Below the pieces are notes generated by a model. It was not told the DNA's origin, ran no database searches, and was given only the letters and a program-made list of their open reading frames with translations. From the NCBI GenBank assembly GCA_943331195.2, contig CALQKQ020000199.1:1-6847 (forward strand): a stretch of 6,847 bases of DNA, read 5' to 3'. The stretch is from Akkermansia muciniphila. Lineage in GTDB: Bacteria; Verrucomicrobiota; Verrucomicrobiia; Verrucomicrobiales; V1-33. A program made the translations under genes and the position numbers. Positions 1 to 6,069 of this stretch are shown here, one piece after another. Each line of letters starts with the position of its first letter. Position 1 is the first letter of the stretch.

Positions 1-1506
1 GACTTGATCCGGCATGGGGAGGAGAGCTGCACGGTGGAGGCGGTGTTTCAGCCGAAGCATTTGGGGGAGATCAATGGGGCGCTGGCGGCGGCTGGATTGG
101 AGGCTTGTGAGGATGGGGTGTTGCTCATCAAGCGGGTGATTTCGGCGGGGGGGGCGAACCGGCAATTCGTCAACTGCGCGCCGGCGACGCTGGCGGTGCT
201 CAAGGCGCTGGGGCCCTTTTTGGTGGATTTGCATGGGCCGCATGAGCATCAATCGCTGAACTCTCGGGAGCGGCAGTTGGCGATGTTAGATGCGGCGGCG
301 GGGGCGGAGGGGGCGCTGGAGGCCTATCAGAAAAGCTGGAGGCAGTGGCGGGGGCTGCGGGCGGCCTATGATGAGCTGAGCCGCGCGGAGCATGTCAGTG
401 GGCAGGAGTTGGATTTGTTGCGCTTTCAGGTGGAGGAAATTGAGGCGGCGCAGCTTCGGGTGGACGAGGAGGAGCCTTTGTTGCAGCGCTATAAAATGGC
501 GGGCAATAGCACGCGACTGGGGGAGCTTTCGGCGGCGGCGCTGGGGACTTTGCAGGATGCGGACGACTCCATTTTAACGAAGTTAGGGGAATTGCGGCGG
601 CACTTGCGGGAATTGGAGCGGATTGACCGCGGGGTGACGGGGGTGACGGCTGGGTTTGAGACGGCTTTTGTGGAATTGGAGGAATTGGAGCGCGGGTTGC
701 GGGACTACCACGACTGCTTGGAGTTCAATCCGCGGGAGATTGAAGAGTTAGAAGAGCGCATCAATGTGGTGGAGACCTTGAAGCGCAAATATGGCGGCAG
801 CCTGGAGCGGGTGCTGGAGCACCGGGATCAAGCGGCGGAGCGCCTGGGGAAGATTGAGGGGCGCGGGGAGGAGTTAGAGCGGCTCCGGGTGGAGTCGGCG
901 CAGGCGCGCGAGGCCTTGGAGGTCTTGGGCTTGAGCTTGGGGCAGCTGCGGCGGAAGGGGGCGCCGCGCTTGGCGAAGGAGGTGGCGCGGCACCTGGCCG
1001 ATTTGGGGTTTCGGCAGTCGCAATTTACGGTGGATTTGGCGGCGGCGGGGCAACCTGGGGCCCAGGGCTTAGAGGAGGTGGACTTCATGTTTGCGCCGAA
1101 CCCGGGCGAGCCGGCGAAGCCGCTGCGGGTCATTGCGAGCAGCGGGGAAATGAGTCGGGTGATGTTGGCGGTGAAGAGTGCCCTAGCGAAAGAGGACAGC
1201 ATTCCGCTGCTGGTGTTTGACGAAATTGACGCCAACGTGGGCGGGGAGATTGCGGCGGCGGTGGGGCGGAAAATGGCGGAGCTGGGGCGCAGCCATCAGA
1301 TCATCAGCATCACACACTTGCCGCAGGTGGCGGCGCTGGCGAGCTGCCACTATGTGGTTAGCAAAGTGGTGCAAAAGGACCGGACGTTTAGTCAGTTGGT
1401 CCGGGTGGAGGAGGGGCAGCGGGTGGAGGAGATTTCCCGGATGTTGGGCGGGCAGGCGGAGAGCGCGCGGGCGCATGCGCGTAGTTTGCTGGCGGGAGAG
1501 GCCTGA
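1..1506 (+). CDS. recN: DNA repair protein RecN, 5'-truncated by the window edge
   Basis: RecN is an SMC-like ATPase acting in recombinational repair of double-strand breaks in the cytoplasm. The frame is open from base 1, so the TTG at 4 is not the real start; about 50 N-terminal residues, including the Walker A loop, lie outside the window. Counting Asp at base 1 as residue 1, a head-domain motif HGPHEHQ is at 78-84, a long Leu/Glu/Arg-rich region of coiled-coil character runs from about 95 to 330, the ABC signature ASSGEMSR is at 379-386, Walker B LLVFDE ends at D407-E408, the D-loop DANVGG is at 410-415, and the switch His is H439 in ITHLPQVA. The visible 501 residues plus the missing part fit the usual length of about 550. 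The signature has SSGE where SGGE is usual, and GPHEH replaces GQHEH; both look like lineage variants. The gene converges on jag with an 11-bp gap. Identity is near certain. Confidence 0.97.
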   Translation, partial: DLIRHGEESCTVEAVFQPKHLGEINGALAAAGLEACEDGVLLIKRVISAGGANRQFVNCAPATLAVLKALGPFLVDLHGPHEHQSLNSRERQLAMLDAAAGAEGALEAYQKSWRQWRGLRAAYDELSRAEHVSGQELDLLRFQVEEIEAAQLRVDEEEPLLQRYKMAGNSTRLGELSAAALGTLQDADDSILTKLGELRRHLRELERIDRGVTGVTAGFETAFVELEELERGLRDYHDCLEFNPREIEELEERINVVETLKRKYGGSLERVLEHRDQAAERLGKIEGRGEELERLRVESAQAREALEVLGLSLGQLRRKGAPRLAKEVARHLADLGFRQSQFTVDLAAAGQPGAQGLEEVDFMFAPNPGEPAKPLRVIASSGEMSRVMLAVKSALAKEDSIPLLVFDEIDANVGGEIAAAVGRKMAELGRSHQIISITHLPQVAALASCHYVVSKVVQKDRTFSQLVRVEEGQRVEEISRMLGGQAESARAHARSLLAGEA

Positions 1507-1517
1507 GCGCTGGGGCT

Positions 1518-1985
1518 TCAGCCTGGGGGAAGGCTGTGCCGGGGGAGGAGGGTGATGCGCTTGAGGCGGCCGGCGTCCTCTGGGGACCAGGAGCGGATTT
1601 CGGGGTCGTCCTTGAAGAGGTGGTGGACGAGGCGGCGCTCGTAGGAATTCATGGGGTCGAGCTTGAGGGCTTGACCGGTGGCGCGGACTTCTTCGGCGAT
1701 GAGGCGGACCTTGTCGAGGAAGCGTTCGGCATCGCGGCGGCGGAAGTTTTCTACGTCGACGCGGACGCGGGGGGCCTCGGGGAATTGTTGGCGGAGGAGT
1801 TTATTGACGAGGTGTTGGAGGTCGTCGAGGCGCTCACCTTGGGGGCCGATGAGGGATTCTGGCTGAGCCATGCGGACGTGGAGGGAGGGCCCGGTGGGGT
1901 CCGCGGCGGTGTCGATGGTGACGCTGAAGCCGAGGTGGCTGAGCATGACGTCGAGGATTTCATGGGCGCAGTCGGTGGGATTCAT
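1518..1985 (-). CDS. jag: Jag/KhpB-like RNA-binding protein (KH and R3H domains)
   Basis: The product has 155 residues. Residues 1-80 form a KH-like domain with the GxxG loop G47-P-Q-G50 in SLIGPQGERLDDLQ. Residues 90-150 form an R3H domain with the RxxxH core R117-R-L-V-H121 in NSYERRLVHHLF. Jag/KhpB/EloR proteins bind RNA and are usually encoded next to yidC; in Firmicutes they affect cell-wall synthesis and division. This copy lacks the N-terminal Jag_N domain, as in many non-Firmicute homologues. The ATG at 1985 was chosen because the KH fold begins right after it; the frame stays open to 2261, but that extension overlaps yidC and is Pro/Ser/Lys low-complexity. No Shine-Dalgarno is visible; the 12 bases before the ATG are all C or T. 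It follows yidC by 52 bp and is the last gene of the block. The molecular role here is inferred from the family. Confidence 0.9.
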   Translation of the reverse strand: MNPTDCAHEILDVMLSHLGFSVTIDTAADPTGPSLHVRMAQPESLIGPQGERLDDLQHLVNKLLRQQFPEAPRVRVDVENFRRRDAERFLDKVRLIAEEVRATGQALKLDPMNSYERRLVHHLFKDDPEIRSWSPEDAGRLKRITLLPRHSLPPG

Positions 1986-2007
1986 GGGAGGGAGGGGAAT
2001 CCGGTGA

Positions 2008-2034
2008 GGGGGGTGGAGGGGAGGGGCCGGGGGG
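2008..2034 (+). other. Potential G-quadruplex upstream of jag
   Basis: On the + strand four G tracts of 4-6 bases are separated by loops of 4, 1 and 2 bases (GGGGGG, GGGG, GGGG, GGGGGG). They lie between the yidC stop and the jag ATG, on the template strand of these genes; the mRNA carries C runs. The strong overall G richness of this strand raises the chance expectation. Confidence 0.4.
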
Positions 2035-2037
2035 CGA

Positions 2038-3852
2038 TCAGCCTTTTTTGAAGGTGCTTTTGCCGCCGCCAGGGGTGGGAGGGCGGGGGCCTTTGGCGCG
2101 CTGCTGGGCGGCGGCGGCGGCTTGGGCGCGCTCGAGGAAGGAGGGGCCGCGGGGTTTTTTGACGAGGGGGAGGTCGGGCTCTTTGCTGGCGACCCAGGTT
2201 TGGAAGATAGAGATGACGTTTTGCACGGACCAATAGAGGGCGAGGGCGCTAGCGGTGGCATAGCAGAACATGAGGAAGAAGAGCGGCATGATCTTGAAGA
2301 TCTTTTGCTGCATTTCCATTTGGGGGTTGGTCTGGGTGGGCTGGGGGGCGACCTTCATCTGGATGTACATGGTGACGGCCATGATGAGAGGGAGGGGATT
2401 GAGGGGGAAGCCGGCGATGTGGGCGACGGTGTCGGGGAGGGAGAGGTCTTTGACCCAGAGGAAGGGGTGGCCGCGCATTTCTACGGCACCTTGCATCATG
2501 TGGAAGTAGCCGAGGAAGATGGGGAATTGGAGGAGGACGGGGAGGCAGCCACCGACGGGGTTGACGCCGTAGTCTTTATACAGCTTCATGGTCTCGAGCT
2601 GCATTTTCTGGGGGTCGTCTTGATGCTTCTCCTTGAGCTCCTGCATGAGGGGGGAGAGTTTGGCCATGCGCTTCATGGACTTGGTGGCCTTGATGGAGAG
2701 GGGCCAGATGACGAGGCGGACGACGATGGTGAGGAAGACGATGGCGAGGCCGAAGGGGACGTAGTGGTGGAAGAGGTTGAGGGCGCCGAGGAAGAGGCGG
2801 CTGAGGCTGCTGAACCAGCCGTAGTGCATGGCTTGGTTGCGGTCGCCGCCGACGTTGTTGAGGACGGTGCCGGAGCGGGGGCCGGTGTAGATTTCGCCTT
2901 TCCAGGTGGAGGTGGCTCCAGCGGCGGGGGCGCTGCCGGGGAGTTGCAGGGAGGTTTCGACGGCCCAGCCTTTGACGGGGGCGCGGTCGCCGTCGGCGAA
3001 TTCGACCCATTGGCGGCGGGAGAGCAGTTGGGTGGATTGGCCCGCTAGGGTAGCGGCGGGGCTGATGAGGCTGGTGTAGAATTGGTTGTGGACGCCGGCC
3101 CAGGTGAGGTCGGTGAGGGGGCTGCGGATTTCGGCTTGGGCGGCTTTGGGCATGAAGCCGAGGAAGCTGGAGGCGTCGAACTTGTCGGCGGTGAGTTGGC
3201 CGTCGGAGCGACTGGCATACCAATTGGAGGAGGGCCCGGGGACTTCGGAGGCGTGGAGCTTTTCTAGCAGGCCCGCGTAGAGCGAGTAGTCAGCGGGGAC
3301 GGCGGTGCTGGTATTTTTAAAGGAGAGCTGGAGGTCCCAGATGTAGCCCCAGCCGTCGGTGGGCTCGCCTTCGCGCATGGACCACGCTTTGGTGATCTCG
3401 ATGCCATTGACGGTGGCGGTGTAAGTGATGGCGCGATCGCTGGAGGAGGCGACGCGGTAGAGGGTGAGGTCGTAGGTGCCCTGGGCGTTGAGGAGGGCTC
3501 CGATGGGGGCGGGGGCGCGCTGGTTGAGGATTTGTTCGGTGCGGCCGGCGTAGCGGCCGGCAAGGATTTTGACGGTGCGGATGCCGCCCCCGCGGCTGGT
3601 GAAGGTGTATTCGGCGGCGGGGTTGCCGAGGATGGTTTCCTCAGCTGGGACGGCGAGGTCGGGGGTGGAGGGGCTGGCGGTGAGGGAAGGCGCGGCGGGG
3701 TCGGAAGGTGCGGCGGAGGGGAGGGCGATTTCGGAGCTTGCGGAAACCGGCGTTGGCGGGGGTGGGGGGACGGGCTTTTGGGTGGCGATGACTCCGGCTA
3801 GGCCGAGTCCGCACACTAGCACCATTATCCACTCGAATCGATTCATGTTCAT
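2038..3852 (-). CDS. yidC: Membrane protein insertase YidC (Oxa1 family)
   Basis: YidC inserts and folds inner-membrane proteins, alone or with SecYEG. The product has 604 residues, the length of Gram-negative YidC. It has an N-terminal membrane segment at about 6-24, a Pro/Ser/Ala-rich linker at about 27-72, a periplasmic P1 beta domain at about 75-335, and the conserved insertase core at about 345-555. In the core, WFSSLSRLFLGALN precedes the second membrane segment, which carries the groove arginine R379 (VVRLVIWPLSIKATKS). The cytoplasmic hairpin MKRMAKLSPLMQELKEKH and the later NPVGGCLPVLLQFPIF and ALALYWSVQN segments are typical. The tail, about 558-604, is rich in Lys, Arg and Pro and ends FKKG, a feature linked to ribosome contact. 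Two in-frame ATGs (3852 and 3846, Met-Asn-Met-Asn) could start it; neither has a Shine-Dalgarno. It follows yidD by 116 bp and precedes jag by 52 bp. Confidence 0.97.
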   Translation of the reverse strand: MNMNRFEWIMVLVCGLGLAGVIATQKPVPPPPPTPVSASSEIALPSAAPSDPAAPSLTASPSTPDLAVPAEETILGNPAAEYTFTSRGGGIRTVKILAGRYAGRTEQILNQRAPAPIGALLNAQGTYDLTLYRVASSSDRAITYTATVNGIEITKAWSMREGEPTDGWGYIWDLQLSFKNTSTAVPADYSLYAGLLEKLHASEVPGPSSNWYASRSDGQLTADKFDASSFLGFMPKAAQAEIRSPLTDLTWAGVHNQFYTSLISPAATLAGQSTQLLSRRQWVEFADGDRAPVKGWAVETSLQLPGSAPAAGATSTWKGEIYTGPRSGTVLNNVGGDRNQAMHYGWFSSLSRLFLGALNLFHHYVPFGLAIVFLTIVVRLVIWPLSIKATKSMKRMAKLSPLMQELKEKHQDDPQKMQLETMKLYKDYGVNPVGGCLPVLLQFPIFLGYFHMMQGAVEMRGHPFLWVKDLSLPDTVAHIAGFPLNPLPLIMAVTMYIQMKVAPQPTQTNPQMEMQQKIFKIMPLFFLMFCYATASALALYWSVQNVISIFQTWVASKEPDLPLVKKPRGPSFLERAQAAAAAQQRAKGPRPPTPGGGKSTFKKG

Positions 3853-3882
3853 AGGCAGGGGGAAAATCAGGGGTGGCCAGGG

Positions 3883-3923
3883 CAGGCGGGCCCACCGGGG
3901 AGGTCGGCCCTACGACAGGCGGG
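3883..3923. repeat. REP-like palindrome flanked by short direct repeats, yidD-yidC spacer
   Basis: GGGCCCACC (3888-3896) and GGTCGGCCC (3902-3910) form a 9-bp stem with one mismatch around a 5-base loop. CAGGCGGG occurs on both sides (3883-3890 and 3916-3923). Near it GGGGGAAAAT occurs twice (3858-3867 and 3921-3930). The whole 116-bp spacer (3853-3968) is non-coding. The form recalls intergenic palindromic repeats that are scattered in many genomes, but only one copy is in the window, so this is a suggestion. Confidence 0.4.
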
Positions 3924-3968
3924 GGAAAATGACAATGACAAAAGACCGGGGGGCGGAGGGGCTGGGCC

Positions 3969-4220
3969 TCAGGGAGCGGCGGGAGATTTGAGTTGGGGGA
4001 CGGGGTCGGGCCCGCAGCCGCCCCAGGGGTGGCAGCGGGCGAGGCGGCGCAGGCCGAGCCAGGAGCCTTTGGCGGCACCGTGGCGGACGACGGCTTCGAG
4101 GCAATACTGGGAGCAGGAGGGGGTGTAGCGGCAGCCGCTGCCGGGGCCGCTGAGGGCGTGCAGGGCAGGCGAAATCCAGCGCTGATAGGCGCGGAGGGCC
4201 CCGCAGATCAGGGTTTTCAT
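3969..4220 (-). CDS. yidD: Membrane protein insertion efficiency factor YidD
   Basis: YidD is a small, membrane-associated protein that assists YidC-dependent insertion. The product has 83 residues. It begins with an amphipathic stretch (MKTLICGALRAYQRWISPAL) and carries the family signature GCRYTPSCSQYC at 29-40, followed by GLRRLARCHPWGGCGPDPVP at about 57-75, which matches the usual RCHPxxxGGxDPVP ending. Cysteines at 30, 36, 40, 63 and 69 are visible. The ATG at 4220 overlaps the rnpA stop (ATGA, bases 4220-4217), the usual arrangement, and suggests translational coupling; a weak GGAAG lies three bases before it. The frame remains open upstream to 4373, but that stretch is the Arg/Pro-rich shadow of rnpA. 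Identity is very secure. Confidence 0.95.
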   Translation of the reverse strand: MKTLICGALRAYQRWISPALHALSGPGSGCRYTPSCSQYCLEAVVRHGAAKGSWLGLRRLARCHPWGGCGPDPVPQLKSPAAP

Positions 4221-4588
4221 GGGCTTCCGGCGGAGGGGGGAGCGTCGGAGATCAAACCGGCGCGGAGGGCGAGGCGACGCCATTCTTGGCGCAGTTCGGC
4301 GTAGCTGGCTTTGACGGCGGGGAATTTGGCGATGGTGACGATGTCGTGGGTGGCCTGGATGGCGGGGAGGCATTCGCGCACGATCATGCGGAGGCGACGG
4401 CGCACTTTATTGCGGACGACGGCGTTGCCGAGGCGCTTGGTGGTGGTGAAGCCGGCGTGGGCCTGGGAGGCGTCCGGGCGCGGGCGGGTGGCGAGGATGA
4501 GGCAGCGCCCGGTCCAGGAGCGGCCGTGTTCGCGCACGCTGGAGAAATCGCGGGTCCGCTTGAGGCGCTGATCGCTGGGCAGGGCCAT
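4217..4588 (-). CDS. rnpA: Ribonuclease P protein component
   Basis: This is the protein subunit of RNase P, which works with the RNA subunit to remove the 5' leader from precursor tRNAs. The product has 123 residues. It starts with the typical basic segment LKRTRDFSSVREHGRSW (9-25), and the diagnostic RNR motif KRLGNAVVRNKVRRRLR is at 51-67. The C-terminal end is more variable. The ATG at 4588 places the motif where the family expects it; a further in-frame ATG at 4687 would add a Ser/Pro-rich extension read through the stem-loop of the spacer and is rejected. Directly before the ATG there is no Shine-Dalgarno but a run of C with few T, A or G. It sits between rpmH and yidD, the classic order, and its stop overlaps the yidD start. 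The RNA subunit gene rnpB is not in this window. Confidence 0.96.
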   Translation of the reverse strand: MALPSDQRLKRTRDFSSVREHGRSWTGRCLILATRPRPDASQAHAGFTTTKRLGNAVVRNKVRRRLRMIVRECLPAIQATHDIVTIAKFPAVKASYAELRQEWRRLALRAGLISDAPPSAGSP

Positions 4589-4616
4589 GGGGGAGGGGTG
4601 GTGGGGGCGCGGGGGG
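4589..4616 (+). other. Potential G-quadruplex directly upstream of rnpA
   Basis: Immediately next to the rnpA ATG, the + strand has GGGGG, GGGG, GGGGG and GGGGGG with loops of 1, 4 and 3 bases. As with the tract before jag, it is on the template strand, and the mRNA leader is nearly all C. The position at a start codon is notable, but the base composition favours such runs. Confidence 0.4.
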
Positions 4617-4625
4617 AAAAGCAGG

Positions 4626-4676
4626 CTGCCCGTGCCCGCAGGACCTCGCGAGGAGGTGCTATCGGAGCACGGGCAG
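4626..4676 (-). promoter_or_regulatory. Strong stem-loop in the rpmH-rnpA spacer
   Basis: A perfect 10-bp inverted repeat (CTGCCCGTGC at 4626-4635, GCACGGGCAG at 4667-4676) encloses 31 bases. Inside it, in the sense of the transcript, ACCTC-CTCGC-GAGGT can form a second small hairpin. The transcript runs on as CCTGC then TTTT. The stem sits between the highly expressed rpmH and rnpA, so an attenuator, weak terminator or mRNA-processing/stability element is plausible. The T stretch is short and offset from the stem, so a full intrinsic terminator is doubtful. The function is inference; the structure is directly visible. Confidence 0.55.
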
Positions 4677-4701
4677 GAAAGCGGCAAGCGGGGAGGGTGA
4701 G

Positions 4702-4721
4702 TCCTCGGGATGCGCTGAGGA
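4702..4721 (-). other. Small hairpin just after the rpmH stop
   Basis: TCCTC (4702-4706) and GAGGA (4717-4721) can pair as a 5-bp stem with a 10-base loop, starting 2 bases beyond the TAA of rpmH. On its own it is weak and could be chance. Together with the larger stem-loop at 4626-4676 it makes the rpmH-rnpA spacer richer in structure than the other spacers of the block. Confidence 0.25.
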
Positions 4722-4723
4722 AA

Positions 4724-4900
4724 TTAGGACTGGGTGTGGCGGGCGTATTGAACGTCCGCGCCCTTCGGCAGGAGGCGCTTGCGGCCTTTTTGGCGGCGGC
4801 GGGCGAGGCAGTCGCGGCCACTTTTAGAGGCCATGCGGGCGCGGAAGCCGTGCTGATTTTTGAGGGTGCGCTTGGAGGCTTGGAAGGTGCGTTTAGACAT
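4724..4900 (-). CDS. rpmH: 50S ribosomal protein L34 with a C-terminal extension
   Basis: L34 is a small, very basic protein of the large ribosomal subunit. The product has 58 residues. The canonical core MSKRTFQASKRTLKNQHGFR at 1-20 is followed by ARMASKSGRDCLARRRQKGR (21-40) and KRLL; this matches the family pattern KRTFQPS...HGFRARM...LARRRAKGRKRL. Ordinary L34 ends about there (44-46 residues), whereas this one continues for about 14 more residues, PKGADVQYARHTQS, before TAA. The gene is too short for common ORF length cut-offs. A good promoter lies about 90 bp upstream, and no Shine-Dalgarno is seen before the ATG (upstream bases CCAACCACGTCCCGCC). It is the first gene of the rpmH-rnpA-yidD-yidC-jag block. 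Confidence 0.95.
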   Translation of the reverse strand: MSKRTFQASKRTLKNQHGFRARMASKSGRDCLARRRQKGRKRLLPKGADVQYARHTQS

Positions 4901-4989
4901 GGCGGGACGTGGTTGGAAAGGAGGGCAGGCCGCTCGCTGGGCTAGGGGTTCGCAGGGAAATCGCCTAAGCTCCGACGACGCGGGCCTTC

Positions 4990-5017
4990 ATCCTAGGAGG
5001 CCTCCCCAGCTTGTCAA
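4990..5017 (-). promoter_or_regulatory. Sigma70-type promoter of the rpmH block
   Basis: On the - strand a perfect -35 box TTGACA (5017-5012) and a -10 box TAGGAT (4995-4990, 4 of 6 matches to TATAAT) are separated by 16 bp. Transcription would start near 4983, giving a leader of about 80 bases before the rpmH ATG. It is the best promoter in the window and sits where a strong ribosomal promoter is expected. The spacer contains a perfect 10-bp palindrome, GGAGGCCTCC, at 4996-5005, which might be a protein site or chance. Confidence 0.7.
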
Positions 5018-5065
5018 CCGGCGAGTGGGATTTTGCGGGGATGGATGGGGTTGAGGTGGAGGCGA

Positions 5066-6019
5066 TTAAGCGGCTTTGGGGGTGGCTTGGACGGCCTCGG
5101 CGGGGAGGGGGATGCAGCGATAGCCCTTGGCTTGGAGGAGATCGATGAGGCTGCCGGGGCCACAGAGGTGGCCGGCACCGACGAGGACGAGGGTGGGGCG
5201 ATCGCCTTGGAGGAGGGCCTGGAGGCGGGGGATCCAGGCCGCGTTGCGGTCGTCGAGGAGGAGTTTTTTGATTTCGGGGAAGTCGCGGAAGCTTTCTAAC
5301 AAGGTGGCGTGGAGGGCGGCGGCGTCGCCGGAGCGCCAAGCCTGGATGAGGCGGTCGGTTTTTTCCTCGAGTTGGTCGGCTTCGGCGAGGGATTGGCGGA
5401 GGAGGGCTTCTTGGGTGGGAGCGGGCAGGTGGCTGAAGAGGGCCATTTGGCCGAGGACGGTTTCGAGGCCTTCGACGGTTTTGCCGGAGCTGGGGAGGCG
5501 AGCGGCGAAGTGGGTTTCGAGGCCTTGGTCGCTGCGGAAGCCGAGTTGGCGGCTGCGGGCGACGGCGATGGAAAGGGCGGCCATCCAGGGGGGCTGGGTT
5601 TGTAGGGTGGCGAGGGGCGTTTGGGTGCGCTGGGCCCAGGTGGCGAGGCTTTGCCAAGTGGTAGGCGTGAGGCGTTCCTGGAGGGTGCCGGAGGGCAGGG
5701 TGATGAGGGATTTCAAGCCGAGCTGGGTTTCGGGTCGGGCGGAGTCGTCGGGGGCGATTTCGAGGACGAGGTGGGTGGTTTGGCGCCAGGCGGCTTCGTA
5801 GGGGGAGGGCAGGGGGTAGTCGCTGGGGCGCAGCAGGTGGAAGGAGCCGGCGAGAAAGAAGGGGACGTTGCCGCCGCTGACGCGCCAGACCAGGCCGGGG
5901 GCGGTGGGGTCGGAGGGAGGGGCGGGTAGGGCGGCGGCGCGCGGAGCTGGGGAGCAGCTGGGGATGGCGCCCAGGCAAAGCAGGAGGGCGGCGGCGCGGA
6001 GGGAAGGAGAAAAGAACAT
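5066..6019 (-). CDS. TraB/GumN-family protein, putative lipoprotein
   Basis: The product has 317 residues and resembles the TraB/GumN (YbaP-like) family, which shares a fold with the Tiki metalloproteases and is predicted to hydrolyse an unknown substrate. Visible family marks are LVWRVSGGNVPFFLAGSFHLL at about 43-63, with the first GxxH at G58-H61; THLVLEIAP with E87; QGLETHF (165-171) and GLETVLGQM (184-192); DDRNAAWI (256-263); and VLVGAGHL with the second GxxH at G281-H284. The N-terminus is a hydrophobic leader (AAALLLCLGAIP) followed by IPSC, a plausible lipobox with C22, so the protein is probably exported and lipid-anchored. The ATG at 6019 was chosen because it starts this leader; the in-frame ATG at 6073 would put 18 Pro/Arg-rich residues before it and lies inside a hairpin. 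No Shine-Dalgarno is visible. It lies 165 bp upstream of rpmH on the same strand, but rpmH has its own promoter. The substrate is unknown. Confidence 0.85.
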   Translation of the reverse strand: MFFSPSLRAAALLLCLGAIPSCSPAPRAAALPAPPSDPTAPGLVWRVSGGNVPFFLAGSFHLLRPSDYPLPSPYEAAWRQTTHLVLEIAPDDSARPETQLGLKSLITLPSGTLQERLTPTTWQSLATWAQRTQTPLATLQTQPPWMAALSIAVARSRQLGFRSDQGLETHFAARLPSSGKTVEGLETVLGQMALFSHLPAPTQEALLRQSLAEADQLEEKTDRLIQAWRSGDAAALHATLLESFRDFPEIKKLLLDDRNAAWIPRLQALLQGDRPTLVLVGAGHLCGPGSLIDLLQAKGYRCIPLPAEAVQATPKAA

Positions 6020-6069
6020 GCAGGGTCGAGCTTGTCGGAAAGGGGCGGGCGGGGCAAGCGGGCGCGGCG

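Noticed and set aside
1519..1536. 6-bp hairpin (CAGCCT-AGGCTG) between recN and jag as a bidirectional terminator
   Set aside because: The stem is short, overlaps the jag stop codon, and has no T tract on either side.
1986..2261. Upstream extension of jag to the ATG at 2261
   Set aside because: The added residues are Pro/Ser/Lys low complexity and overlap the yidC tail in another frame; the KH domain begins at the ATG at 1985.
2122..3048. Long + strand open frame of 308 codons, rich in Gly, Glu and Val
   Set aside because: It lies wholly opposite yidC, which has clear conserved motifs. The acidic, Gly-rich composition is what the complement of a C-ending codon gene gives in this G-skewed sequence.
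3825..3833. DnaA-box-like TTATCCACT
   Set aside because: It is a single 8/9 match inside the yidC coding sequence (opposite Glu-Trp-Ile-Met codons), without other boxes or an AT-rich region, so no origin is supported.
4589..4687. Extended rnpA starting at the ATG at 4687
   Set aside because: The added residues read through the stem-loop spacer and are not like any RnpA N-terminus; the canonical start is at 4588.
4286..4945. 219-codon + strand frame across rnpA and rpmH
   Set aside because: It is antisense to two well-identified genes and has no recognisable domain; Gly/Ala/Glu-rich shadow.
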